Below are positions 26,516 to 36,016 of a DNA stretch of 64,000 nt, piece after piece (positions within the stretch are counted from its first letter, which is position 1; every line of letters starts with the position of its first letter). Origin of the DNA: Hyphomicrobiaceae bacterium (GTDB lineage: Bacteria > Pseudomonadota > Alphaproteobacteria > Rhizobiales > Hyphomicrobiaceae); assembly GCA_041397645.1 (NCBI GenBank), contig JAWKWE010000004.1, positions 2,418,001 through 2,482,000 on the forward strand, written 5' to 3'. Made by a program: the position numbers and the translations under genes. The notes below the pieces were generated by a model, which was given only the letters and a program-made list of their open reading frames with translations, had not been told where the DNA came from and did no database searches.

Positions 26516-28006
26516 ATGACACGATACATCCTTGCGATTGATCAAGGCACCACATCCAGTCGCGCCATCCTGTTCGACGCCGAATGCCACATCAAAACGA
26601 TCGCGCAACAGGAATTCTCGCAACACTATCCGCATTCTGGCTGGGTTGAGCACGAACCCGAAGATTTGTGGGAGACCACAATCTCGACCTGCCGACAGGC
26701 GATTTCAGACGCCGGCATCACGGCAACCGACATCGCAGCCATCGGCATCACCAATCAGCGCGAAACAACGGTGGTGTGGGATAAGACGACAGGCAAGGCC
26801 ATCCACCGCGCTATCGTATGGCAGGACCGGCGCACCGCAGATATCTGCGCAGGATTGAAACACGCCGGCCTCGAAGATACCGTCTCGCGGCGCACCGGCC
26901 TACTACTCGATCCATACTTCTCCGGAACTAAGGTAGCTTGGATTCTCGATCGCGTTCCTGGCGCGCGCGAGGCAGCAAACGCAGGCCGCCTCGCCTTCGG
27001 CACCGTCGATAGTTTTTTGATGTGGCGGCTCACCGGCGGCAAAGTACACGCAACGGACGCCACCAACGCCAGCCGCACACTGCTCTACGACATCAACAAG
27101 AAGCGCTGGTCGATGTACCTTCTCGATCTGTTCCGCGTGCCGGCCTCCATGTTACCGGAAATCAAGGACTGTGCCGCGGACTTCGGCACAACAGATCCAG
27201 AGTTGCTCGGGGCTGCCATACCTATCGCAGGCGTTGCCGGCGATCAGCAGGCTGCCTGCGTTGGCCAAGCCTGCTTTGAACCTGGAATGGTCAAATCCAC
27301 CTACGGCACGGGTTGCTTCGCCCTGCTCAACACGGGGACCGCGCCCGTCTTCTCACGCAACCGCCTACTCTCGACGGTTGCCTACGCGATCAATGGACAA
27401 GTTCACTACGCGCTGGAAGGCTCCATCTTCATTGCCGGTGCGGCCGTGCAGTGGCTTCGCGATGGATTGGGCATCATCAAGACCGCATCCGAGACAGGGC
27501 CGATGGCAGCTGAGGCCGATGCCGATCAGGATGTCTATCTCGTGCCCGCTTTCGTAGGTCTTGGCGCACCCTACTGGGACGCAGAATGTCGTGGCGCAAT
27601 CTACGGCTTGTCGCGCGGCACTGGTCCCAAGGAGATCGTGCGCGCTGCACTGGAGTCGGTTTGCTATCAGACTCGCGATCTCGTTTCCGCCATGCGCGCC
27701 GACTGGGGCGCAGCGCGCGAAACCGTGTTGCGCGTCGATGGCGGCATGGTCGCCTCCGACTGGACCATGCAGCGTCTCGCCGACATCCTCGCTGCACCGG
27801 TTGATCGTCCGCAGGTACTGGAGACGACCGCACTCGGCGCAGCTTATCTCGCCGGGCTGCACATCGGCTTCTATCCTGAGCCGGCGGAATTTGCGAAAAG
27901 CTGGTCGCTCGATCGCCGCTTTTCGCCAGCCATGAGCGAGGCGGAGCGGACGCGCAAATATGCGGGCTGGCAGGACGCCGTGCGCCGCACGTTGACGCGC
28001 CAATAG
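26516..28006 (+). CDS. glpK: Glycerol kinase
   Basis: Phosphorylates glycerol with ATP to glycerol 3-phosphate, trapping it after uptake. The 496-residue protein shows the FGGY family motifs: MTRYILAIDQGTTSSRAILF, GWVEHEPEDLW, WQDRRTADIC, VAGDQQAACVGQACFEPGMV and DGGMVASDWTMQRLADIL. The ATG at 26516 follows GGGAGCGAG. The frame extends ten codons upstream, which I do not use. The EIIA-Glc regulatory loop of enterobacteria should not apply here. Confidence 0.97.
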   Translation: MTRYILAIDQGTTSSRAILFDAECHIKTIAQQEFSQHYPHSGWVEHEPEDLWETTISTCRQAISDAGITATDIAAIGITNQRETTVVWDKTTGKAIHRAIVWQDRRTADICAGLKHAGLEDTVSRRTGLLLDPYFSGTKVAWILDRVPGAREAANAGRLAFGTVDSFLMWRLTGGKVHATDATNASRTLLYDINKKRWSMYLLDLFRVPASMLPEIKDCAADFGTTDPELLGAAIPIAGVAGDQQAACVGQACFEPGMVKSTYGTGCFALLNTGTAPVFSRNRLLSTVAYAINGQVHYALEGSIFIAGAAVQWLRDGLGIIKTASETGPMAAEADADQDVYLVPAFVGLGAPYWDAECRGAIYGLSRGTGPKEIVRAALESVCYQTRDLVSAMRADWGAARETVLRVDGGMVASDWTMQRLADILAAPVDRPQVLETTALGAAYLAGLHIGFYPEPAEFAKSWSLDRRFSPAMSEAERTRKYAGWQDAVRRTLTRQ

Positions 28007-28115
28007 CGGGCACGTTGAGAAGCTGAGACAACAGCCCGCGCGGTGAACAAGGCTGCAGTTTCGCGGCCGTCGAATGGATATTTCCCACGACCAACACCAC
28101 CCTCACAGGTTGCGT

Positions 28116-28143
28116 TTAATGACATATTAACTCTCTGTTAACC
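28116..28143 (+). promoter_or_regulatory. Two overlapping CtrA-type boxes upstream of the fusion gene
   Basis: TTAA sites at 28116, 28127 and 28138 are each separated by exactly seven bases, giving TTAA-N7-TTAAC twice in a row, the second ending in TTAACC. This is a duplicated full CtrA consensus in a noncoding gap, about 72 bases before the start codon of the fusion gene. More TTAA sites lie at 28157 and 28179. Confidence 0.65.
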
Positions 28144-28214
28144 AAAATCTTCTTGCTTAAATGACACAAATCGATCACTTAAAGCAACCTTAGGTTGTTG
28201 TTAGTGGTAGACCA

Positions 28215-31200
28215 ATGCACCCAAATCTGCGTCGTCCTCCGTTTCTTGCCGCACAACCCATCCGCACGATTTTTGCTACCGGACTTCTCGTTGCGGCCTC
28301 TGCCACGCCTGCGCTGGCAATCCCTTCTCCGGAATTGGTGGTCGGCTCCCTAAGCAGCCTTTCGCAATTGACTGCCTTGCTCTCGGCGATCTTTGGCGGT
28401 GGGGCACTCGCGCTTGGTTCGCGCATGAACGCAATTAGCCGGTCGGAGGGTTCTCGGGCGCGACATGCAGGGCACATTGTATTGGCGTGCTTTGCTGCTG
28501 CCGTCCTTGGGTTCGGATCAGCGATCTATGCCTACCAACAAGGTGCCACGCGCGAGCGCAACCGCCTGCAGCAAACGCTGCTGCGCCCCACACCAAAGGC
28601 CGCCGAAGGGCAAACACTAGACCCTCTGTTGAAAGAAATCCCTTACGAAAAGCAGATCCTTCATCCGCGAGGACTGTCTACCGACCAGGCCGCGAAGATC
28701 ATCGCAGACGTTGCTGAGCACAGATCGCAGGAATGGCAGATCCTCGATATCCGCGAGAGCGCTGAGACCGAAATGGGATCACTCGCCGGCGCGATTAAAA
28801 TCCGCTTCCCCGATCTGCCGCAATCTCACATCGACCTTGCGAACAAGACGAACCTGCTCATCTGCCATAACGGCAACCGCAGTGCGGAAACATGCGAGGC
28901 GCTTGCTGCGAAGGGGATAGACTGCCGATTTATTGCCGGAGGACTGGAGAAATGGCTGGCTGAAGGCCGTCGTCTCGACGGATCGAAAGCGCGTAGCGTC
29001 AATGATCTGCGCGCACTTCCAAGCTTTCCAAGCCAGACGACGCTGCTTGATACTGAACGAGTCCACGAGCTGGTCGAAAAGGAAGGTGCCACATTCGTTG
29101 ATGTGCGATATGCCGGCGAATTTGCGAGCGGCCATCTTCCCCACGCAATCAACCTACCAATTCGCCCAACGCCAACTTCCGAATTGGCCGCACGCATCTC
29201 TGCACTGCCCGCCAAGCCGATCATCGCGCCCTGCTACGACCGCCGCAGCTGCTTTTATGGCGAGATCCTGGGACTAACTTTGGCACGCGCCGGGCGTGAT
29301 TTTCGCGGACGCTATACCGTGCCATGGGAGTATTTCGCGCCTTCCAAGCGCCCTCCGCATGTGGAAGCGCTGCTTGCTGCGCAAAACAAGACAGCTTGGA
29401 TGCGCGCGGGCGACGCCCTTGCCGCCGCTCTCGCAGCCCTGACGGACAAAACGGGCCTAGCGTGGGCAATTGTCTTGATGGCGCTCGCTTCACGTTTGCT
29501 CGTCATGCCGTTTTCACTCAAGGCTGAGCGCGATCAGCTTGCGACGCATGCAATCAAGGACGAGGTTGCGGATCTCAAGACAAGATTAGCGGGCGATCCG
29601 CAGCGCCTCGCGCGCGCCTTGCGCGCCGTCTACAAACGCGCCGGTTTGACGCCTGGCCGCAACCTTGTGGCATTGCTTTTCCTGCCCGTCCTCGCACTCG
29701 CTGTTGACGCTGCGATCCAAGTTGCACAAGCCAAGCCTTCGCAATTCTTCTGGATCGGCGATCTCGCCCACTCCGATCCATGGCAAAGTCTACCAGCGGT
29801 GTTTGCCGCGCTCATTGGCATTTATCTGCAGATTGCCTTTGTGAACTCCCGCCGCCAGGCAGCGATCGTCTGGTTCCTGGCGGTACCACTGCTGTTTGCC
29901 GCCGCGGCAATCCTTCCTGCCGCCGCAGGATTGTACATGGCCTCAAGCGCTGCACTCCTTCTAGTTCAGCGTTTTTTCGTCTCCGGGCTTCCCGGATGGA
30001 GCACGCTCAAAGCGTCGGCGATGCACGCGCACCAGCGCATAGCCATGGCACGACTGAACACGCCCGGTGTCATTTCCCTTTCCGACGCTAACGCCCTCCA
30101 AGACGCTGGCAACAAGGCCAAGCGCCTTGCGCAACTCAACGCAGCCGGATTGCCGGTTCCGCCCGGCTTGGTGCTCACTCCCGAATTTCTTGCGAATTTC
30201 AGCTCAGTCAACGATGGCTGTCGCAGGGCTCGCGTGAAAGCGATCTGGCGCTATTTCGGAAAGCGCCCTCTGGCCGTTCGCAGCTCAGGGGCTCTAGAAG
30301 ATGGCAACGCGATGAGCTTCGCAGGCGTCTTCGAGAGCATTCTCGACTGCGATCAGGCAAACCTCGCCGACGCGATACTTAAGGTCTGCGCATCCTTCGG
30401 AGACGCAAACGCAAGCGCGTACCTGGAGGGCGCAGGCGGACATCCTGGACACGTTCTCATTCAACCCATGGTGAACGCTCGGTATGCGGGTGTGCTTTTC
30501 ACCGAGGCTATCGAAGAGCCGGGACAGATGCAGATCGAGATGGTGGAAGGCACGGGCGACAAACTGGTCTCCGGCCTGGCAACGCCGCAGGCTTTCCGCG
30601 TTGGACGCATCAGCGGCGCCATTTCAGGAAAAACGACTCCTCCCATCGACCTCGCCCCGTTGGTCTCGCTCGCACACCGCGTTGAAGCCGTCTACGGCTG
30701 CCCGCAAGATATCGAATGGGCGTTCGACGGTGCGCGCTACGTCATCTTGCAGGCTCGCGATGTGACAGCAAATCTCGGCGATGTCTGCGAACGCGAAGAA
30801 CGGCGACGCTTGGTCCAACGTTTATCGGCTCATCAGCAAAAGTTGCATGCCAATACGCCCATATTCGAACGAGACGACGTCGCCGAACTGCTGCCACGGC
30901 CCACCCAGTCCTCCCTTTCGCTTCTCGACGACATGTGGCGCAGCGGGGGTAGCGTTGATCTCGCTTTGCGCAGCCTCGGCTTCGATGCCGCATTCAGCGA
31001 AGACGGCCCGCCGCTTCATACCACTGTCTTCGGTCGGCTTTACACGGATGTCACCGTACAGGCTCAATGCACGCCGCAGATCTCGCGATTTGCCATCAGC
31101 CGGCTGGAGCGTTCTCTGCCCGATGTAGAGCGCAATTTTCGAGACAATTTTCTTCCCACCTTCGTTGCCCAAACCCGCTTGCTGCAGGCGACGGACTTTA

Positions 31201-32306
31201 ATCGCCTCGCAACGAACGAACTTCAGAACGCATTCTTCTCCGTGAGACGCCGTTTCATCGAGGAGACCCATGCAGAGGTTTCGCGCGTCAACATTGCTGC
31301 CCAGTTCGCCATCGATCGCGCTCGCGATGCGTTGCTTGAAAATGGATACGATCCTGCCGCTCACCTTTCCGGCGCGGGAGCTACCGAGCTTGAACAGCGC
31401 CTGACCGACGCGCTCTCCGACGCAGGACGCGGCTCAGTCAATACCCTCAATGACCTGATCGGACACCGCGCGGCGCTCGACTACGAGTTGGCCGATCCAC
31501 GCTATTCGGAAGGCCAACAGCTTATCGCCAGGGCTCAAAGGCTCGTCGATGCGCATGGGCGCGCGCCGCTGGCACCGCACAGCAATGCCGAAACTCCCGC
31601 AGCACAAATTTTGCCGCCTGCAATCGCAGACAAGATTGCACTGGCGAATTCCCTGCAAACCTTGAAAGAAGACGCCAAACATCATGCCCTGCGCGAACTT
31701 GCGGTTCTGCGCAACATCCTTTTAGCCCTTGATGAGCGATACGTACTCTCTGGTTCCATCTTCCATCTGACGCTTGATGAGATCGAACGCCTCGATGCTC
31801 AAAACACCGAAGAACTCGCCGCATGCGCTCATGCCCGAGCCATTACATATCGGCGCTATTCCAAACGGTTGCCATTACCCGGTTCGCTAACGTTGGCGCA
31901 CTTGGAGGGATTGCATGGTATCGATGCTTCAGATGCGAAGACCGCATCGAAGGGGCAGCGTGTCTCGGGCAGCACAGATGTCATGGGCCGCGCGCGTGTC
32001 GTCAGCGCCATCGAAGCTGAAGAAGGCCGCCCGATTGAAAGCCTGAGAGACGGCGAGATCATCGTTGCACCATTCCTTCATCCAGAATGGCTGCCCGAAC
32101 TTCTGCGTTCAGGCGGCGCGGCTGTCTCTATCGGAGGATGGCTCAGTCACATGGCAATTGTCGCGCGCGAGCACGGGAAGGCTCTGATTGTTGGCGCTGA
32201 CATGCTGGAGACAATCCAGACCGGTAGCCTCATCCGGCTTGGCGCGGATGGACACGTTGAGGTCCTTGCTCCCGCGGGAGCTGCCTACGCAAGCGCGGCC
32301 GAGTGA
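28215..32306 (+). CDS. Rhodanese-rhodanese-YidC/Oxa1-PEP-synthase-like fusion protein
   Basis: A 1363-residue protein with no named family. In order: a hydrophobic N-terminus (residues 17-36) and a second helix (about 86-108); rhodanese 1 with CHNGNRS (Cys217); rhodanese 2 with CYDRRSC (Cys340); a YidC/Oxa1-like membrane domain at about 396-590 (SRLLVMPFSLKAERDQL, RALRAVYKRAGLTPGRNL); an ATP-grasp region of the PEP synthase/PPDK type at about 617-850 (LPVPPGLVL, AVRSSGALEDG, QDIEWAFDGARYVILQARD); a unique region; and a swivelling phosphohistidine domain with GGWLSHMAIVARE (His1312). Having the His domain last matches rifampicin phosphotransferase rather than PEP synthase. It lacks the PEP-binding barrel. 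All active-site Cys and His are kept, so it is probably active. The substrate is unknown. Confidence 0.85.
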   Translation: MHPNLRRPPFLAAQPIRTIFATGLLVAASATPALAIPSPELVVGSLSSLSQLTALLSAIFGGGALALGSRMNAISRSEGSRARHAGHIVLACFAAAVLGFGSAIYAYQQGATRERNRLQQTLLRPTPKAAEGQTLDPLLKEIPYEKQILHPRGLSTDQAAKIIADVAEHRSQEWQILDIRESAETEMGSLAGAIKIRFPDLPQSHIDLANKTNLLICHNGNRSAETCEALAAKGIDCRFIAGGLEKWLAEGRRLDGSKARSVNDLRALPSFPSQTTLLDTERVHELVEKEGATFVDVRYAGEFASGHLPHAINLPIRPTPTSELAARISALPAKPIIAPCYDRRSCFYGEILGLTLARAGRDFRGRYTVPWEYFAPSKRPPHVEALLAAQNKTAWMRAGDALAAALAALTDKTGLAWAIVLMALASRLLVMPFSLKAERDQLATHAIKDEVADLKTRLAGDPQRLARALRAVYKRAGLTPGRNLVALLFLPVLALAVDAAIQVAQAKPSQFFWIGDLAHSDPWQSLPAVFAALIGIYLQIAFVNSRRQAAIVWFLAVPLLFAAAAILPAAAGLYMASSAALLLVQRFFVSGLPGWSTLKASAMHAHQRIAMARLNTPGVISLSDANALQDAGNKAKRLAQLNAAGLPVPPGLVLTPEFLANFSSVNDGCRRARVKAIWRYFGKRPLAVRSSGALEDGNAMSFAGVFESILDCDQANLADAILKVCASFGDANASAYLEGAGGHPGHVLIQPMVNARYAGVLFTEAIEEPGQMQIEMVEGTGDKLVSGLATPQAFRVGRISGAISGKTTPPIDLAPLVSLAHRVEAVYGCPQDIEWAFDGARYVILQARDVTANLGDVCEREERRRLVQRLSAHQQKLHANTPIFERDDVAELLPRPTQSSLSLLDDMWRSGGSVDLALRSLGFDAAFSEDGPPLHTTVFGRLYTDVTVQAQCTPQISRFAISRLERSLPDVERNFRDNFLPTFVAQTRLLQATDFNRLATNELQNAFFSVRRRFIEETHAEVSRVNIAAQFAIDRARDALLENGYDPAAHLSGAGATELEQRLTDALSDAGRGSVNTLNDLIGHRAALDYELADPRYSEGQQLIARAQRLVDAHGRAPLAPHSNAETPAAQILPPAIADKIALANSLQTLKEDAKHHALRELAVLRNILLALDERYVLSGSIFHLTLDEIERLDAQNTEELAACAHARAITYRRYSKRLPLPGSLTLAHLEGLHGIDASDAKTASKGQRVSGSTDVMGRARVVSAIEAEEGRPIESLRDGEIIVAPFLHPEWLPELLRSGGAAVSIGGWLSHMAIVAREHGKALIVGADMLETIQTGSLIRLGADGHVEVLAPAGAAYASAAE

Positions 32307-32316
32307 CGACTGCGTT

Positions 32317-32421
32317 TCAGCCCGCCAGTCCGCCGACCAGCGTGACCACCACCGGCAACATTGCAAACACCGCAATCGCAGCGGTGTTTGTCCATCCCGC
32401 GCGCAACATGAACCACGTCAT
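32317..32421 (-). CDS. 34-residue single-helix membrane microprotein
   Basis: A short frame of 34 codons: MTWFMLRAGW followed by a hydrophobic helix (about residues 12-33, ending LVGGLAG). AGAGGAG lies eight bases before the ATG, an ideal ribosome binding site. The gene is convergent with the fusion gene, ending ten bases beyond its stop. Its length makes it invisible to usual gene finders. Hydrophobicity and the binding site are the support; no family is recognised. Confidence 0.6.
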   Translation of the reverse strand: MTWFMLRAGWTNTAAIAVFAMLPVVVTLVGGLAG

Positions 32422-32682
32422 TTCACTCACTCCTCTGTCGAGCCAGGCCCAACACTAGCGCCGAGGCATGAAAATCACGCTGAAGGTCCCGCTAGCTTTC
32501 GTTTCAAATTCAATCGAAGTGCGCACCGGCTGGTGGCCGAGCCCCCGCGTTTTCGGGTGGCACGCCGTTTTCTTGGCAAGCGAATAGTTACCTTCTTCTC
32601 GTATAAGTTGTGTGACGCATAAAAAGCCCCAGGAAATTGTCCTTGGGTTTCACCTCGCTCCTACACAGAGATTGCTTCACCC

Positions 32683-33486
32683 ATGCCCCACGTTGCACAT
32701 CCAAGGCTTCGCCCACCTGCACCTCTACTGCGCCTCTCACTGATGACTTTTGCGTTGTTGGCCAGTTGGACAACAGTCTCGTCGGCGCAAGAGCAGATTC
32801 ATATTCAAGGCTCGACAACCTTCTTTGATCGCCTGCTTAAGCCCAATCTGGCGGCGATCGAAATGGCTTCCGGCACCAGCATCGATGTTGTGCCGAACAA
32901 ATCCATCTGGGGCGTGATCGCGCTGCTCGAAGGGCGCGCAGACCTGGCGATGATCTCAGCAAACATGCAAGGCGAGATCGAAGTTGCCCGCAAGATTGCG
33001 CCGGAGCTTCCCTACGACCGGTTGCAGGCTTTCAGCATCGCCAGCGTTCCCATCAGCTTTCCTGTCCATCCCAGCAACCCCATCAAGTCGCTGACGAACG
33101 AGCAGATGCGCAAGATTTTGAGCGGAACGATCAAGCGTTGGAGCGAAGTCGGTGGTCCCGATATCCCGATCCGCGTTGTCGCCACGCAAGACGGAGGCGG
33201 GACCGTGGTGGCGGTGCGAAGCCAACTGCTGGACGACGGACCCATTCGCGCGGGTGGCTCAATTCGCCCCGAAAGTGCGAGGCATGTCGTTCAAGTCGTC
33301 GCGCAGGAGCCCGGCGCGATCGGCATTGCCCAGCACAAACTTGCCGAGGGTGCCAAGCTTCCAGAGATCACGATTGAAACGCCAATTGTCCAAACGCTGA
33401 CGTTCATCGCACGCGCGCCGATAAGCGCAAAGGTAAAGGCGGTTATCGGCGCGACCAAAGCCATCCAGGAAAGAGACCCACTGTGA
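32683..33486 (+). CDS. PstS-like periplasmic substrate-binding protein
   Basis: A 267-residue periplasmic protein with a signal peptide ending in VSSAQEQ. The mature part reads IHIQGSTTFFDRLLKPNLAA, the phosphate-binding N-terminal motif GST-TF of the PstS family, and has LLEGRADLAMIS and ILSGTIKRWSEVGGPD. No Pst membrane or ATPase genes are near. Its stop overlaps the start of the GGDEF-EAL gene by 4 bases (GTGA), so the two products are made together and it probably feeds the sensor protein. Confidence 0.85.
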   Translation: MPHVAHPRLRPPAPLLRLSLMTFALLASWTTVSSAQEQIHIQGSTTFFDRLLKPNLAAIEMASGTSIDVVPNKSIWGVIALLEGRADLAMISANMQGEIEVARKIAPELPYDRLQAFSIASVPISFPVHPSNPIKSLTNEQMRKILSGTIKRWSEVGGPDIPIRVVATQDGGGTVVAVRSQLLDDGPIRAGGSIRPESARHVVQVVAQEPGAIGIAQHKLAEGAKLPEITIETPIVQTLTFIARAPISAKVKAVIGATKAIQERDPL

Positions 33487-35987
33487 ACCTGGGCACGCTG
33501 ACAACCCACCCCAGGATCGCGACGAAATTGAACCTCGTCGCGGTGTTGGCGGGGCTTGCCCTATGCGGGCTCAGCGTCGCTGCTTTGCATTCTGCCAAAT
33601 CAATTGGAGCGACGGCCGAGCACATTCGTTCGGAGGCAATGGTAGCGGTCGTGCGCTCCGCAGAACTCGGCGTTCTGGTGGAGCGTCATCGCCGCATCAT
33701 AGAAGCTGCTCCCGTTACCTTCGACAAAATCCGCGTCGATAAAGACCGGCGCATATCGGAGGCGATTGCGGACCACATCCAAGACCTTGTCGCGCAGGAT
33801 GAAAACCGCTTCCTGGATCCAGTCGAACGCCAGCTTCCGCAATTCTTCAAGCTCGGCCGTCGTGTTCTCTATCTGGCTGCAAATTTCGCGCAGGATGAAG
33901 CGCTCAAGAACGTCTACGACTACGGGCGGATTGCCAAGCGCATCCAGGAACGCATCGTAACATACCGGACGATCAACCTTCGCAACGCCAACAAGGATAC
34001 CGCTTATCTAACCGAAACGGTGCGAGCCCTCGTCAACTGGGTGCTGTTGGCTGCGCTCTTCGCAGCGGTTCTCGTCGGCCCTCTCACCATTGCGGCCGTG
34101 CGCAACATCGCAGAGCGCATCAGAAAAATTACCGATGCGATGCGGGCGTTATCCCAAAACAAGATCGAAACGCCGATCCCGATGCTGGAGAGCACCGATG
34201 AAATCGGCGAAATGGCGCGGGCAGTGTCTGTCTTCAAAGATAACGCCATAGCACTGCGCCAGAAGCACGAGGAGGTGGCCACTCTCAATGCCCGCGTCGA
34301 TCTCGCCCTGAACAACATGGTTCGCGGGCTATCGATGTTCGACACGGATCGCAAGTTGATCGTTTGCAATACGATCCTTCGTGACATGTATGGCCTTCCC
34401 GACAGTCTAACGACAGCATCAACACCCTTTGTGGACATTGTGCGCTACTGGGCACTCCATAACCTATCCGAGGCGCCAGAGACCTCAGAAATCAATGTCA
34501 ATGCCTGGCTGGAAAAACATGCCGAGCGTATCAGCGCTGGAGACGAATTCACCGATATCCATCACCTGCCGGACGGACGCATTTACGCAATCAATACACG
34601 TCCTCTTCCGACAGGTGGCTGGGTGGACGTCCACGAAGACATCACCGAGAATCAGCGCAGCGCGGAGCGCATTTCCGAACTTGCCCAGACCGATGCGTTG
34701 ACCGGTCTCGCCAACAGGCACAGCTTCCTTGAAGAGCTGGAACGCTCGGTTGCAGACTGTAGAGAAGGCGGAGAGTTTGCGATTCTGTGGATCGATCTCG
34801 ACCGCTTCAAGGAGGTCAACGATACGCAAGGACACCCGACCGGCGACGCCTTGCTCAAAGTCGTCGCGGACAGGCTCAAGCGAACAGTGCGGCAAACGGA
34901 TTTCGTCGCGCGGCTCGGTGGGGACGAGTTTGCTGTCATCGTCCGTGGCCGCGACATTTCGCATGAAATTCTGGCGAGTGTCGCAGCTCGGATCAACGCA
35001 GTTATCAGCGAACCCGCCCTGGTCCTTGGCAACTGGGTCAAGGTCGGTGCGAGCATCGGCATTTCTACTGCGCCCGGAGATGGCTCGGCGTCGGACGCAA
35101 TCATGAAAACAGCGGATATCGCACTCTACCGCGCCAAGGCCGAAGGGCGTGGCAAAGCCATATTCTTCAATCGAAAGATGGCCGATGCACTGACCAAGCG
35201 AAGGCGACTTCAATCCGATCTTGAAGCAGCCGTCGCCGATTCCAGTTTGGAGCTCTACTATCAGCCTATCCTATCGGTGAAAAAGCGCCGCGTCGTCTCA
35301 TTCGAGGCGCTCATGCGATGGCGCCACCCCCAATTGGGTTACGTTCCTCCGACGGAATTCATCCCCCTGGCTGAAGAGACCGGCTTGATCTCGGATATGG
35401 GCGCGTGGGCGCTACGAACAGCGTGCCATACCGCAGCAACCTGGCCGAACGACATCGCCGTGTCGGTCAACGTATCGGCGGCGCAGTTTCGCACAAACAC
35501 CTACAGCTCCAATCAGAGCGTTGAGCAAATCGTGAAACAGGCCCTCACAGAGTCGGGCCTTTCTCCGAGCCGACTGCAGCTTGAAGTCACCGAAACACTC
35601 CTGCTGCACGACAAATCGGAAAACTGGGAGGCGCTAGCCAAGCTGAAGACCCTCGGCATCGCGATCGCCTTGGACGACTTCGGGACAGGCTATTCTTCGC
35701 TGAGCTATTTGCGCCGCTTCCCCTTCGACAAAATAAAAATAGATAAGAGCTTCGTGCGAGACCTAGGGCAGAACGTGGATAGTATCACCATTGTGCAGGC
35801 GATCAGCGATCTCGCCAGCACCCTCGGCATGGCCTGTGTGGCAGAAGGCGTGGAAACTGAAGAACATCTGCGCTTTGTAGAGATAGCGCAATGTGAAGAG
35901 ATGCAGGGGTTCCTTTTCTCAAAACCGGTGCCTGCAGAGATGATTCCGCAGACGCTTTCCGAATGCGAAGCCCGAAGCGTCGCGTGA
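33483..35987 (+). CDS. Membrane sensor with HAMP, PAS, GGDEF and EAL domains
   Basis: An 834-residue cyclic-di-GMP enzyme. A first helix (about residues 15-38), a periplasmic sensing region to about residue 175, a second helix (WVLLAALFAAVLVGPLTIAA), a HAMP domain, a PAS-like domain, GGDEF (479-483, LGGDEFAVIV) and EAL (608-610, FEALMRW) follow. The catalytic DDFGTGYSSLSYL and KIDKSFVRDL of the EAL domain are kept, so both making and breaking cyclic-di-GMP are possible. Translation begins at a GTG overlapping the stop of the binding-protein gene. Confidence 0.94.
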   Translation: MNLGTLTTHPRIATKLNLVAVLAGLALCGLSVAALHSAKSIGATAEHIRSEAMVAVVRSAELGVLVERHRRIIEAAPVTFDKIRVDKDRRISEAIADHIQDLVAQDENRFLDPVERQLPQFFKLGRRVLYLAANFAQDEALKNVYDYGRIAKRIQERIVTYRTINLRNANKDTAYLTETVRALVNWVLLAALFAAVLVGPLTIAAVRNIAERIRKITDAMRALSQNKIETPIPMLESTDEIGEMARAVSVFKDNAIALRQKHEEVATLNARVDLALNNMVRGLSMFDTDRKLIVCNTILRDMYGLPDSLTTASTPFVDIVRYWALHNLSEAPETSEINVNAWLEKHAERISAGDEFTDIHHLPDGRIYAINTRPLPTGGWVDVHEDITENQRSAERISELAQTDALTGLANRHSFLEELERSVADCREGGEFAILWIDLDRFKEVNDTQGHPTGDALLKVVADRLKRTVRQTDFVARLGGDEFAVIVRGRDISHEILASVAARINAVISEPALVLGNWVKVGASIGISTAPGDGSASDAIMKTADIALYRAKAEGRGKAIFFNRKMADALTKRRRLQSDLEAAVADSSLELYYQPILSVKKRRVVSFEALMRWRHPQLGYVPPTEFIPLAEETGLISDMGAWALRTACHTAATWPNDIAVSVNVSAAQFRTNTYSSNQSVEQIVKQALTESGLSPSRLQLEVTETLLLHDKSENWEALAKLKTLGIAIALDDFGTGYSSLSYLRRFPFDKIKIDKSFVRDLGQNVDSITIVQAISDLASTLGMACVAEGVETEEHLRFVEIAQCEEMQGFLFSKPVPAEMIPQTLSECEARSVA

Positions 35988-36016
35988 TTTTGTAATGCGC
36001 GAAGCGCGTTCGTGCG

